From Cryptomeria japonica (Eukaryota > Streptophyta > Pinopsida > Cupressales > Cupressaceae), in the NCBI RefSeq assembly GCF_030272615.1, contig NC_081412.1, forward strand, positions 667,226,352 to 667,290,351: a stretch of 64,000 nt of DNA, given 5' to 3'. Of the stretch, positions 10,641 through 22,137 are shown in pieces. Position 1 is the stretch's first letter. Each line of letters opens with the position of its first letter. The notes under the pieces are model-generated. The model made no database searches. It saw only the letters and a list, made by a program, of their open reading frames with translations, and was not told the origin of the DNA. The translations under genes and the position numbers were made by a program.

Positions 10641-11779
10641 GACAAAAATAAAACTATTGAGCTTTAGAACAAAAACATTTTGAAGACCCTAACTCATTCA
10701 CAAGCCTTTTAAGATTGCATCATTCTTTTAACTTTCAACAAGGACAATAATTGAACCAAGACTCCATGAACTAATTCGTAAAGGAATTGGAAACATTTTG
10801 GGACTCCTTGTCAAACAATGTGGATAAAACTACATCCTAAAGTAGAAACCCATGAACCTATAAAGGTATCAATAGTTTTGTGTCATACTTGGGTTCCATC
10901 GCATGCATTACTTTGCACAATTTGCCTTTTGTATAGGATTTTGATTAAGTAGGTCACATATGCCTTATTTATAGGAGTTGGATTGAAGTAGGTCACAATC
11001 TTTGCGGATCACAAGTTTCTCATGAAGATTCTTAAAGTTTGTCAAAACTCCCCCATTTTGATGGAGCTTGAGATTTTCATAATCCATTTCCAACTCACCA
11101 TGCTCCACATTGTTTTGTTCAGTGATCTCGTATTAGATAGTGTACAACCTTATGCAACTTCGTAATATATCTAGTGGTAGTCATTTGAAGTTAGTTAAAT
11201 CAAGACATCCTTGAAGTGATCTTACATTTATATTTGTGTTATCAACTATATTATTTTGGGCTAAGGCACACATACTCTTCCAACAAATTCTTCTTGCCTT
11301 CCTATCCTATGTCATTGTGTTATAACTTGAACAATGTTCATTTGAGAAGGAATGACACCATCCTTTTAGATCATCTGCATTTCCTTTTTATTAGATTCAT
11401 CTTGTTTGAGCAACACAATGTAATTTTGAGTTTTGCGATTACTATCATAGTAACTACAAAATCAGAATTTGCAATGTTTGCAAAAATTGTGACCTTTCTC
11501 TACACAATTATAACAAGTAATGGGGCATGGTAATGTTCATTTTAGTGATTAGTGTCACCACAATGCTCTTCACACTTATATCACTCAATTCCTCAATGCC
11601 AATGACCTTGATCATACCATTGCATTAGTTAGCCTTAAGTTTACTAAAAGGTTTGAGCTATAGTCTTCATTACTATTTTTCCATGTTGATATTGCAATGC
11701 TTTTACAAGTCTACATCACTAAGTATCATGTGCGGTGCTTCAACAAACCTCACCCCAAAAAAATCATGATGACACCTTG
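10641..11779. other. No gene seen between LINE remnant and nested elements
   Basis: Non-coding, moderately AT-rich. The ORF at 11216-11533 (plus, 105 codons) is hydrophobic/aromatic and of unknown type, with no supporting signals. Confidence 0.4.
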
Positions 11780-11784
11780 CAACT

Positions 11785-12150
11785 TGAAATACACTAGCTT
11801 ATAAAGTTTACAATTCTTAGCAGTAAATCGATAGATAACAATGTACAAATGCTTTCAATCTCAAAATACAGTTTTCATGATTAAAATAAACATAGCAACA
11901 CATAATAACCTTGAACTTCAGTTTATATGTTCATAGATAATATTGGAATTCACAATATATACCCATCCATATTAATATTGTTAAACAAGTTCCTAATTGA
12001 ATAACAGTCTAGTGCATTGGCAATTGAATTCACGAGAAACCAACTAAATTGATACAATTAATTCACACTCAAATCTTAATAATTGCACCAAAGCATACTT
12101 GTATGATCAATATCTTGACTAAGTATGACGTCTTTCAAAAACTCCTAATC
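11785..12150 (-). repeat. 3' LTR, distal part (left of copia insertion)
   Basis: Aligns with 21177-about 21541 of the other LTR: shared words acacc/tagcttataaa, cagtaaatc and ttcacactcaaatcttaataa in the same order. It stops at 12150, exactly where the copia LTR TGTTGAG begins. The alignment resumes at about 19485 with gagtgactcc. Confidence 0.85.
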
Positions 12151-12827
12151 TGTTGAGTTTTCTATAGTTCGGAAGGTGTGAATCGCGGAAGTTGCTTGAG
12201 TGCAGCTCATGTTGGATGTTCGGCATTAGCATATTTTCTATTTTGTAATTAGAATATTTCCTAGAGTTGTGAGGTTAACACCAAGAGTGGTTTTATGTGT
12301 GAGTTAGTCTAAGTTGTGTGAGACAAGTTTCTTTTCTCAAATTAGTCTTTTAAAAATCCTTCACTTTAATCCTTAACTGAACTCATTCTCTCTCATCAAG
12401 GGTGGCTAGCAAGAAGGCGCCTCACTCTCTCACCTGAGTCATGTAAGAAATGTTTCTCTTAGGATGTGTTGTGTAAGGAAAGTTTCACTTCTCTTGCATA
12501 ATTGATGTTTCATCAAGAAGGCTATATATGTAAGATTGTTGTAGCAACTAGGATAAGGATTTGGAAGGAAAGTTTTCTCTTGAGGCTAAATAAAAGATTC
12601 AACATTTGCAATTTTTTCCCCACATTGGGGTTTCTTGATTATATCAGTGTTATTTGTGTTATTTTGTTTATGTCTTTGGTTTCATGTGAATTTTCTTTCA
12701 TTTTTAAGTATTGTTAATTAACCCATTGTATTAATTGTTACAAATCAGATAGGTAAACATTGTTCTTGTTTCTTTTATGTGATATTTGTTGAGCAACAAA
12801 TCTATTGTTGGGTTATAGAAATTAACA
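12151..12827 (+). repeat. 5' LTR of the decayed copia element
   Basis: Begins TGTTGAGTTTTC and ends attaaca just before the primer-binding site. It matches 18883-19479 along its length, apart from about 80 bp extra near 12335-12440 and about 12 bp at the very end that the 3' copy lacks. Confidence 0.85.
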
Positions 12828-12841
12828 TAGTACCAGAGCTC
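12828..12841 (+). promoter_or_regulatory. Primer-binding site (initiator-Met tRNA type)
   Basis: tagtaccagagctc is a slightly mutated form of the usual TGGTATCAGAGCTC and sits directly after the 5' LTR. Confidence 0.7.
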
Positions 12842-12925
12842 TAAAATCTGAATATGAAGCCAAGTTTTGTATCACAGATTTCTTCAAATTTCAATTTTCA
12901 ATTTCATCGAGGCTTTTATTTCGCA

Positions 12926-13680
12926 ATGGCAACCATTGTTCGATATGAGGACAAGCTTAAGGGTGCATTTAATTTCTTATAGTGGAAGGTTCAGATTACA
13001 TCCCTTCTCAAGGAGAACGGGTTGTGGTCCTATGCTAGTACAGAAGTGACTCCACCAACAAATGATTCTATTGCCCTAGATTCGCATGAAATCAAGGAGG
13101 CCAAGGCTTAGAGGATTATCCTTGATGGGGTAAAAGATCATTTGATTCCTCATCTATCTGAGAAAGACACTGCTAAGGAAATGTGGGATACATTCACAAA
13201 ATTTTATCAGAGTGACTATCAGAGTCGTAAGATGATGCTCAAGGACAAATTGCATAACACCAAGATGTCCAAGGGTGAGAACGTGACCTCTTACTTGTCC
13301 AGATTGACATAGGTCAAGGACGAGTGGGTTGTTGTCAAAGAGACAATTGTTGATGATGAGCTCATACGAATAGCTCTAAATGGTTTCTCGAAGCACTGGG
13401 AAGTGTTTGTCAAGTGTGTTGTCGACAGAGATCACTTACCTGATTGGGCAAGACTTTGGGATGATTTTGTCAAAGAAGAGATATGTGAAAATTCTCATCA
13501 GGGAGGTCAGACAAAGAAGGTTGACAACAAAGAAAATCTTGCTCTTGCAAGCAAGGGTAAGAAGAAATTCAATAAAGGGAAAACTGAAGGGCCAACTTCC
13601 AAGGATGGGAAGACGAAATATCTGAGCAAGATAAAGTGTTTTTGTTGCCATCAAATGGGTCACTGCGCCAGTCATGCCTA
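12926..13680 (+). pseudogene. copia gag
   Basis: From the ATG at 12926 the frame gives a copia Gag: an N-terminal segment around L-K-G-A-F-N-F, a central L-K-D-K-L-H-N-T-K-M part with M-W-D-T-F, and a basic tail. It ends in a zinc knuckle C-F-C-C-H-Q-M-G-H near 13636-13665, whose last cysteine is lost at a frameshift. At least three in-frame stops interrupt it (first near 12980). Gag would form the particle that packages element RNA. Confidence 0.75.
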
Positions 13681-13789
13681 GATAAGAAAAACAAAGGTAG
13701 GTCAAAGAAGCAAGTTGCGGCTACAGCAGAGGAGGACGAGTTTGCAGCACTGTTTAGGAATGAGTTTTCACTCATTGCTTTTCTCAAGT

Positions 13790-14310
13790 TCAATTGCCAA
13801 AAGTGTATGGTATATTGACAGTTGGGTTTCTTGCCATATGACGGGAGTCAAAGAATATTTCATCAAATTGGAGGAGAAGTTGGATTTCTGTTTTGAGCTT
13901 GGAGACAATGCGAAGTACCATGCAGTTGGTGTTGGCACGATCAAGTTTCAGAGGGAGTCTAGCAAACCTCTATTGGTGGAGGACGTGTTGTATGTCCTTG
14001 GAATGACCAAGAACTTAATCTCTATTTACACTCTGGAGGACAAGGGTTATATTGTGACCTTTGAAGAGGGCAAAGTCTATATCCATACTAAGAATTCCAA
14101 GGTAGCAAAAGTGATTAGAGTTAGGCATGGCAGCTTGTTTCAGTTACAGTTTGAACCAGCACATATGTTGGTAAGTAGTTGTTGAGGGCTAGGAGAATTG
14201 TGGCATAGAAGGATGGCTCATCTCCATCATGGATCACTTAATGTGCTCAAGGAAATAGTGACAAGGCTACCTTAGATAAAAATCGAAAAGCATGAGGTGT
14301 GCAAGGGTTG
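13790..14310 (+). pseudogene. copia protease and pre-integrase (HHCC) segment
   Basis: The protease active site reads W-Y-I-D-S-W-V-S-C-H-M-T-G near 13810-13850, with W replacing the glycine of the usual D-S-G, so the enzyme would be dead. It continues through V-L-Y-V-L-G-M to L-W-H-R-R-M-A-H (about 14200) and V-C-K-G-C (about 14298-14312), the zinc-binding start of integrase. At that cysteine the frame is cut by the solo LTR at 14312. Confidence 0.8.
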
Positions 14311-14311
14311 T

Positions 14312-17300
14312 TGTAAAGACGTAAATCGTGCTAACTTCAATAAGAAATGAAATACTCTTTATTCTTAAATAAATTCATAATTCCTTTAATAAGTCTATTT
14401 CATTCCACTTTTCCTTCCATAGATTCATTTGATCATTCCATTTATATCATAAATAAAATGAAATTTCTATAAAAGATAAGGATTCTTCATTGAATAAATC
14501 GATATAAGAAGTATCTCAATCATACAATACTTAGGCTTTTCAAGTTGCCTTAAGTTCAATAACAAAATAATACAAAGTAAAGGGTGAGATGTGTCCTTTG
14601 ATCTGCAACCCAAGTTATCTTCAATGCAATCTTTAGAATGAAGACGAGAACAAGATTCAAATGCTTTTTCCACCCAACCTTGAAGCTCACACTTCCCTGG
14701 AATTCTTGGTCAATCAAGAATACCCGACCCTGCACGAATTTCTTAGCAAAATAATTCGATAGACAAGATGGAATCTAGTGCGTGCCTAGAATAATACATG
14801 CATTTTCTATTTTCTAATTCCATTAAGAAACAAGCAAGATTTAATCAAGGATATGGTAGAGAGCATAAATAAATCCATCTGTTTCAAAGGTCAATAAGTT
14901 ACTCAACCGAGTATAATGCCATGCATAGCAATAAAAGATAGTTTGGAAAAGCAAACTATTCTCTCTATAATTCCACATTCGGCACCCGTCCCGGAAGGTA
15001 ACTTTACACAAACACAATCCTATCTATCTTTGTTCATATGAATCTAGAATAAATATATACAAAAGACAATCTTTCGCTTTTCAATTCTAGCTTCCTATTT
15101 CTCGCAAGATAAAAATACAATGTTAAAGAAGACAATCTTTTGTTGAATAGAAATAGAAAGAATCAATCTTTTGTTACAACCAATCCTATCTGAGAGGAAG
15201 CAATCTTTCATGGATAAACAAATATATATCTGAAAAGAAAATAGTCTTTCACTTCTATCTTTCAAGCAATTAAAGACAAGAACTAAATATTAAGGTGTAA
15301 CACATGTATGTATCTTTACATAAAAATTGAATAAAAATGAGTACACGTTCTTTTATTCAATTATCAAAACATTTAAATAGCGTAATCATTAACTTGCATT
15401 CTATTTCTTATGGTTTAGAATTTCCACGTTTATATCGTCTAAGTTCTCTATCTTTCCATGTGTTTTGGTTTATTTACCTCTTTTCTCGAATAATATATTT
15501 AGTTTGATACAAATATGTGGTTTTTTCATGATTTAAGAATTCAACTAACAGATGTTACTATTTTTTCCAAAATAGCATTTAACATGATGAGAATTCTTAA
15601 TGCGCATACCTATATGGCTTTTCAAATGAGATACCCAAAAATCATCTTAACTTCTAATGCAAGGATCAAATTCGGGAGTGTAACTCTTTTCTTCACGAAA
15701 TGAAAATAAGCTCCAATATCTAATATTTCATTATCCTAATATTCCATCTTATTTGTGATTCAAATTCAAAGTTTATAAAGCACAAACCCTCTCTATTCCC
15801 TTGCTCTGTTCTAGAGGATTTTGTCTAATTCTATAAATTACACTATGTTTATCAACAACCCTTAAGAAAATATTTCATTATTTCATCTTTATTTACATGA
15901 ACATAATTTAAAGCAATTTAAAATGGTTTCATATCATGATTCTAATTCCTTCATTAGAATATTGTATAAATTTGAACAGAATAGAACATTCTTTTATCTT
16001 TTAGATCTCTACAATAAAACATGCTAGATTAGAGCCTACCTCTAGAATGCGATCCAAGTCTGTTATGATCACTGATAACTTTAAACTGTCTGCAATACGT
16101 CCAGATTCCAATGTTTTTCTTCTCTGCGTTATTCTATCTCATGAGCTCTCTCTTTTCTACTTACTACTCTATATTTCCATTCTCTATTCTTTAGTTCTTA
16201 TCTTTTCCATATTCTCTGAAATTCGACGCTAAATCTGAGATGATCATCACCGATCTTTTACGACTGGTCATAATACTTCTAAATCTCTTATACTTTTCTC
16301 TTCTAGATTCCATTCTCTAATCCTTTGTTGCATGTCTCCTTCTCTTCCAATTCGATGGTCTATATATAGTGTTTTCATCTACCTTCTTTCCTATATTCAA
16401 GCCCATCTCTCCTAGTGGTGGACTGATTCTAAATGACACCACACATGGTTTAACTGCAACATCACAGTCCTAGATGGCTTCGAACACTTATGTGTTCTCC
16501 ATGCAATGATTCATTATCCCTGTTGTTGACACCAAACTACCCAAGCCGTTAAGTTCATAACTATTGGTGGGTTTATGTGTTCATATTACCGTTTTTCTTG
16601 CAAATAGTTTTCTAAATTTCTAGGTATGCCAAATCAACTAGTATCAACTACCACATAACATGCAAAGTTTATTAAACTAGCTTCTTACTACACATGTCGT
16701 TCAAAGGTATAGATATCGGTGGCTTTATGTGGGTTGGTAACCATGTTACCTGTTGACCATTCCACGTTAGATGATAATGTGAAAGCACCACATAGGCGTG
16801 GTTATTTGCAAGACAGAGTCGTAATATATACAAACACTATGAATACCAAATTTACCTCCTATTCGAACTCAATGAATTTGTTGTAATTACAAAACACTGC
16901 TGGTATTTTGCAAAGTCGATACACTTGTCGACTTGCTTCTGTTGTAAATAAGGTTACGTGGGGTAGTCGGTGTTTGTAATCAACCCCCACTCCTTGCCAA
17001 TTAGTATGCTATGTGGGTTTGTCGACTATGACTGGCATTAAAACCCACCACCATATCGGATATGTGGCTTTCAAATATGTCGCTTAGATATCAGTCAACA
17101 CATTTTGCATTAAACTCAAACATAATGTATTTTGCTTAATTGCCTTGTCGATATTCTCTCCTATTCGCAAGGCGTTTAGCTATGTGGAATATTTAAAAAG
17201 GGAGGAGGAGTGGTCGGTGGTAATACCGACCCCTCCCTATAAATATGGGGAATAGTCGATGTTACTATCGATCTCCCTCATATGACATTCACTTAGCATT

Positions 17301-17502
17301 CAATTGCTCATTAACAATGACGAGCGCAATTTTACAATAAAAATTATTACTGGTCATTCAATTGTATATAATCATTTCAGTGCATTTGATCTCCTATCTT
17401 ATTTCATTAACAATTCCATTTTTATTTCATTTCTATTTCACTTGCGAAAAATAAACATTATTTTCCTAATTAAATAATTATGAAAAAATGGTGTCCGTGA
17501 CA
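14312..17502 (+). mobile_element. Solo LTR, 3.19 kb, inside copia integrase
   Basis: The insertion begins TGTAAAGACG and ends GTCCGTGACA and is flanked by perfect 5-bp target duplications gttgt (14307-14311 and 17503-17507). Removing it rejoins the integrase codons V-C-K-G-C and A-L-G-K. Near the right end are a TATA box (cctataaatatgggg, about 17237-17251) and a poly(A) signal (aataaa, about 17336), the U3-R-U5 layout of a single LTR. No internal LTR copy, primer-binding site or pol domain was found. That fits a solo LTR left by LTR-LTR recombination; at 3.2 kb it is long for the class. Open frames inside (14467-14673, 15515-15703, 16047-16232) are short and unrecognised. Confidence 0.82.
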
Positions 17503-17507
17503 GTTGT

Positions 17508-18360
17508 GCTCTTGGGAAATATGCCAAGACCAATTTTCCAAGCAGTGACACTAAATCCAAAGGGATTTTGGATCTCCTACACTCAAATTTGTGTGGGCCC
17601 ATGTCAACGAGATCCTTAAATGGGTATGAGTATTATGTTACTTTCATTGATGATTTCTCCAAGAAGACGTGGATATATTTTATGAAGAATAAAGAAGTCT
17701 TCAATAGGTTCAAAGACTTTAAGGCTCTCATGGAGAACCAAACAAGGAGGAAAATCAAGATACTGAGAACTGATAATGGAGGCGAGTATACCTCAAATTC
17801 CTTCAGAGATTTTTGTGTTAAGGTATCAAGTAAGAGTAAATAGTTATGTACAACCCTCAGCAAAATGGGGTTGTTGAATGAAAAAATAGGGCTATAGCTG
17901 GAGTATCCAAGGCCATGCTTCATGATCAAGGTTTGTCTTGATTTTTATGGGCAGAAGCTTGCAATACAACTGTGTATTTGCCAAATAGGAGCCCACACAA
18001 AGTATTGGGTAAATTAACTCCAGAAGAGGCGTTCACTAGGAAGAAACCAAATTTGGAACACATTCGCATCTTTGGATGCCTTGTGTATTGTCATATTCCC
18101 ATGGAGAAGATAACCAAGTTGGAACCTATTGTAGAGAAGGGTATCTTAGTTGGGTATAGTGAAACTTCTAAGGCCTATCGTGTTTACATTCTTTCCCTCA
18201 GGAAAACAATTGTTCGCAAAGGTGTGAAGTTCAAGGAGGAAAGGGCTCTTCAAAAATTTGGAAGATTGATAGAGGTTCAAGAGGAGCAAGCACCCAAGGT
18301 TGAGGCTGTGCAGATTTCTCAAACTTCAATCACGCAAGTTGGACAGAAGAGTAGGTAAGG
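17508..18360 (+). pseudogene. copia integrase core and C-terminal part
   Basis: Resumes directly after the solo LTR with A-L-G-K. The core shows D-L-L-H-S-N-L-C-G-P-M (H-S-N where H-S-D is usual, so the first catalytic Asp is lost), then L-R-T-D-N-G-G-E-Y (second Asp) and N-P-Q-Q-N-G-V-V-E (catalytic Glu region). Further on it has I-F-G-C and G-I-L-V-G-Y-S-E-T-S-K-A-Y-R. Stops near 17840 and 17880 and a frameshift break it. Confidence 0.82.
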
Positions 18361-18574
18361 CAAGCAAGTTGATTAAGAGGAGGAATAGAGGATTCCTCAG
18401 CGTTAGACTCCTACACAGGGAGGAGGAGAAATAGGGTAGCTGAGCAGACACTAAGAGAGGCCCAGAGTATGTTGGTGATCCTCAGAATCTAGTCAGACAG
18501 AGAAAGGCTCTCAAACGTTATTCTGATTCTATGGCACTCATGAGTGAACTAATTGAGGTGGAGCCTTCCAGCTT

Positions 18575-18880
18575 TTAGGAGGCGTCCATGCACCAGGTAT
18601 GGAGGGATACCATGGTGGAAGAGTATTCTTCTATCATAAAGAATAGTGTGTGGGAGGTATTGCCACGACCTGAAAAATAAGTTAGTGGTAGGGTTGAGAT
18701 GGTTGTATAAGATTAAGCATGTTGCAGATGATTGTGTGGAGAAGGGGACAGTAAAGTTACAATACTTTCCTACATATGAATAGATAGTAGACATCTTGAC
18801 TAAGGCCTTGATGAAGAGTAAGTTTCTATTCTTCAAGGATATGTTGAGTGTTGTGCAGAACACCTTCCTCACTAAGAGGG
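18575..18880 (+). pseudogene. copia RT start fused to RNase H tail by internal deletion
   Basis: RT begins with W-R-D-T-M-V-E-E-Y-S-S-I and reaches the K-I-K-H-V-A-D segment. Near 18744 it jumps straight to the RNase H end (G-T-V-K-L-Q-Y, then D-I-L-T-K-A-L). The polymerase core with the YVDD site and most of RNase H are missing. The sequence ends at the polypurine tract. Confidence 0.75.
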
Positions 18881-18882
18881 AG

Positions 18883-19479
18883 TGTTGAGTTTTCTATAGT
18901 TTGGAAGGTGTGAATTGTGGAAGTTGCTTAAGTGCAGCTCGTGTTGGATGTTCAACATTAGCATATTTTCTATTTTGTAATTAGAATATTTCCTAGAGTT
19001 GTGATGTTAACACCAAGAGGGGTTTTATGCGTGAGTTAGTCTAAGTTGTGTGAGCCAAGTTTCTTTTCTCTTGTGTCATGTAAAGAAATTTCCTTTCCCG
19101 AGTCATGTAAGGAATGTTTCTGTTAGGATGTGTTGTGTAAGGAAAGTTTCACTTCTCTTGCATAATTGATGTTTCATCAAGAAGGCTATATATGTAAGAT
19201 TGTTGTAGCAACTAGGATAAGGATTCGGAAGGAAAGTTTTCTCTTGAGGTTGAATAGAAGATTCAACATTTGCAAGCTTTTCCCCACATTGGGGTTTCCC
19301 GGGTATATCGGTGTTCAATATGTTATTTTGTTTGTCTTTGGTTTCTTGTGAATTTGCTTCCACTGTTCATTATTGTTAATTAACCCAGTGTATTAATTGT
19401 TACAAATCAGATAGGTAAACATTGTTCTTGTTTCTTTTATGTGATATTTGTTGAGCAATTAATTTGTTGTTGGGTTATA
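18883..19479 (+). repeat. 3' LTR of the decayed copia element
   Basis: Starts TGTTGAG immediately after agagggag and matches 12151-12815. Its last 12 or so bases are missing or replaced at the junction with the host LTR (tgattgagtgactcc). Confidence 0.82.
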
Positions 19480-19484
19480 TGATT

Positions 19485-20092
19485 GAGTGACTCCTTGCTT
19501 AAGTGTGATTACTCTCCTACTTGTTGGGTTGTACCAAACATGGCCCTGGTATCTAGACGAATTCCTTGTATTAGGTGTGGTCCTTATGTGGTGATTAGGC
19601 ACCTCGAAGTGGTGCCAAACTCCTCAATGATATACTCCAACTACAATAATGGAAATGGATGTGCATCTTAAAGTTGTATCTATATCTATTAGCCCCACAA
19701 TAATTTGAATGGATCTCAAATATATATTACACAATGCATATAAGCCTATTAGCCAATGGTAGGGATTTTGTCCTACCACTCATGAAGCTTCTCAGATCTC
19801 AGTTTGAGTTGTTTATGCATTTATTTAATGCATCTCATAAACTCTTTGATGTCTTCTCCATAAATTCAACCAATATTAATACTAGTTCAACATGTCGACC
19901 AAGCCCAATAAAACCAACTCAAACAATTCCCAACCATGCCAATCCAAACCTTTACAAAAATCTTAATGATATTCACCATAGTATGCCCCATACATATTTA
20001 ATAATTTCATTTATTAATAATTTTATTTATTAATTTTGTATTATTTAAAATATTGGTATTAGTCATCTCAGCCACCAATCGAGGGCATTACA
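19485..20092 (-). repeat. 3' LTR, proximal part (right of copia insertion)
   Basis: Matches about 21542-22132: gagtgactcc, tattaggtgtgg, cacctcgaagtggtgccaaactcc, gccaccaatc. It ends gggcattaca at 20092, the minus-strand LTR start, next to a purine-rich stretch (AGGAGGAT on the minus strand). Confidence 0.83.
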
Positions 20093-21162
20093 ATCCTCCT
20101 ATCTCGAAGATTGCTTGTCCTCAAGCAATTTGTGCTACTCTAAGATAAACATCTCTCTTTGAATCTCCATCAATGATCTTATCAATCTTGGAACAAACGA
20201 ATGTGAATGTTTCTTGGCCCACCCCATGTAATCATAATACATAATCATGGGGTTTTCTAGTTAAACCTGCAATTATTCTTCATGGCATTCAATCTCAAAC
20301 ATAACATAATATCTAATATGTTGCATAATATCATATGGTCTAATCATTCTCATACACTGAAATCATCATTGCATGATGCAATTATGTCTATACCTAGAAT
20401 TTGTGCTAATGTTTCGTGTTTGACATCTAGAGACTGATCTTCTTTCTAGTCCACTAGCATCCCTTCTTTCTTGACATTTTGTGCTTTTTGAACTTTTCAC
20501 CATTTCAGGTTCCACCTTCGCTACTTTTGAATGTTTGACATCTAGAGACTGATCTTTCTTTCTGGTCCACTATCATCCCTTCTTTCTTGACATTTTGTGC
20601 TTTTTGAACTTTTCACCATTTCAGGTTCCACCTTCGCTACTTTTCAATGTTTGACATCTAGAGACTGATCTTTCCTTCTGGTCCACTATCATCCCTTCTT
20701 TCTTGAAATTTTGTACTTCTTAAACTTTTCACCATTTCAAATTCCACCTTCGCTACTTTTGAATGTTTCTCTCCTTTTCTCATTTGTCTTATGTAGTCAT
20801 AAAGCCCCCTTTTGATTGGATTTATCCAATCCAGATATCTCAAATACTCATCAAAAGGAAAAACAAATGTGATTGATTGGACATCCCTAAATATTCATCA
20901 AAGATTTTGGTGTCTTCAAATGTGTACCTTTCCTGATCCCATTGTTTCATTATGAAACTCTCCTGGCAAGGCTGCTCCCCATACCTTCTCCTTTGTCCCT
21001 TCATTTGAAACTCGAAATATTTGGTAAAGGTCATATCTTGACAGATGGCTGGGCCTAAGTTCATATATTTGGCATGACATCTTGCCACTTCTTCTGGTAG
21101 TCATTCTAATGGCATTAGATCCACAGCTGCATTACCAAACTGTCACAGGCTGGCAGGAAGGT
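20093..21162 (-). other. Internal region of the non-autonomous LTR element
   Basis: About 1.07 kb with minus-strand open frames at 21088-20840 and 20843-20658. They are rich in K, R and E and resemble no pol domain; they could be a gag scrap or captured host sequence. Both are interrupted. The left half is taken up by the 115-bp triplicate repeat. Confidence 0.5.
20418..20765. repeat. Three tandem ~115-bp units
   Basis: Units begin tgtttgacatctagagactg at about 20417, 20532 and 20648 and differ by only a few bases. A partial fourth start (gaatgtttc) follows. Confidence 0.85.
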
Positions 21163-21175
21163 GGCTCTAATACCA
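21163..21175 (-). promoter_or_regulatory. Primer-binding site (minus strand)
   Basis: Reads TGGTATTAGAGCC on the minus strand, one base from the 5' LTR end. This fixes the orientation of the element. Confidence 0.7.
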
Positions 21176-21176
21176 C

Positions 21177-22132
21177 TAAAATACACCAGCTTATAAATTT
21201 TGCAATTCTCAACAGTAAATCAACAGACAGCAGTATAGAGCAAATGCTTTCATTCTCTAAATACAGTTATCATGATGAAAAAAAAGTGACACAGAATAAC
21301 CCTGGACTTCAGTTTATACTTTCACTAGATAATATTGGAGCTCACAATATATAGCCATCTGTATTAATACAGGCAAACAAGTTCTTAATTGAATAACAGC
21401 CTAATTCACTGCCAGTTGAATTCACAGGGAACCAATCAAATCAATGCAATTGATTCACACTCAAATCTTAATAACTGCACTAAAGAATACTTTGTATGAT
21501 CGGTATCTTGACTGAGCATGATGTCTTCCAGAAACTCCCGGTAGAGTGACTCCTCTCTGAAGTGCAATAGCTCTCTTACATGATTGGTTGTATCAAAAGC
21601 GGCCCTGGTATGCAGACGGGGCCCTTGTATTAGGCGCGGCCCTTATGTGGCGATATAGGCACCTCGGAGTGGTGCCAAACTCCCCAATGATATACTCCAA
21701 CTGCAGCAGCGTAAATGGATGTGCATCTTAAAGTTGTCTCTATATCTCTTAGCTGTGTGATAAGTTGAATGGATCGAGAATCAATATATATATTACACAG
21801 CGCATATAAGCCTGCTGACCAATGGTAGGGGTTTTGTCCTACCACTGATGAAGCTTCTCAGGTCTTCATCTGAGCTGCCTCTGCATTCGTTTAATGCATT
21901 TCACAAACAAACTCTTTTGATGTCTTCTTCATCCATTCAACCGGTATTAATACCAGCTATTCAACAGAGCTCAAAAAAACCGACTCAAACAATTCCCAGC
22001 CAGGTTGGCCCAAACCATTCGAAAAATCATTTAATAGCCCCTTCCAATTATTTAATAACTTTATTTACTAATCTATTTATTTATTTAAAATACTGGTGTT
22101 GGCCGTCCCAGCCACCAATCAGGGATATTACA
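21177..22132 (-). repeat. 5' LTR of the non-autonomous element
   Basis: 956 bp, uninterrupted, ending gggatattaca beside the caact target duplication. It is richer in CG dinucleotides than the other copy (for example aggcgcggcccttatgtggcg against aggtgtggtccttatgtggtg). Confidence 0.85.
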
Positions 22133-22137
22133 CAACT

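Larger units (their letters stand above)
12151..19479 (+). mobile_element. Decayed Ty1/copia element nested in the 3' LTR
   Basis: Bounded by LTRs at 12151-12827 and 18883-19479. The primer-binding site follows the 5' LTR (tagtaccagagctc, 12828-12841) and a polypurine tract precedes the 3' LTR (ctaagagggag, 18872-18882). The target duplication is worn: taatc on the left, tgatt on the right, located by alignment with the uninterrupted LTR at 21177-22132. Domain order gag, protease, integrase, RT, RNase H is copia type. Stops, frameshifts, a 3.2-kb insertion (14312-17502) and loss of most of RT-RNase H make it inactive. Confidence 0.88.
11785..22132 (-). mobile_element. Non-autonomous Ty3-like LTR element, minus strand, with nested insertions
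   Basis: Target duplication caact flanks the element (11780-11784 and 22133-22137). The 5' LTR is 21177-22132 (956 bp). The 3' LTR is 11785-20092, interrupted by the copia element at 12151-19479. Both LTRs start TGTAAT(A/G)(T/C)CCC on the minus strand and end next to a primer-binding site (TGGTATTAGAGCC, complement at 21163-21175). The internal part is only about 1.07 kb (20093-21162) and has no recognisable pol, so the element must have relied on enzymes from elsewhere (inference). The LTRs differ mostly by C-to-T/G-to-A changes, indicating an old, methylated copy. Confidence 0.85.

Noticed and set aside
13436..13793. Minus-strand ORFs opposite copia gag
   Set aside because: Shadows of the plus-strand gag pseudogene.
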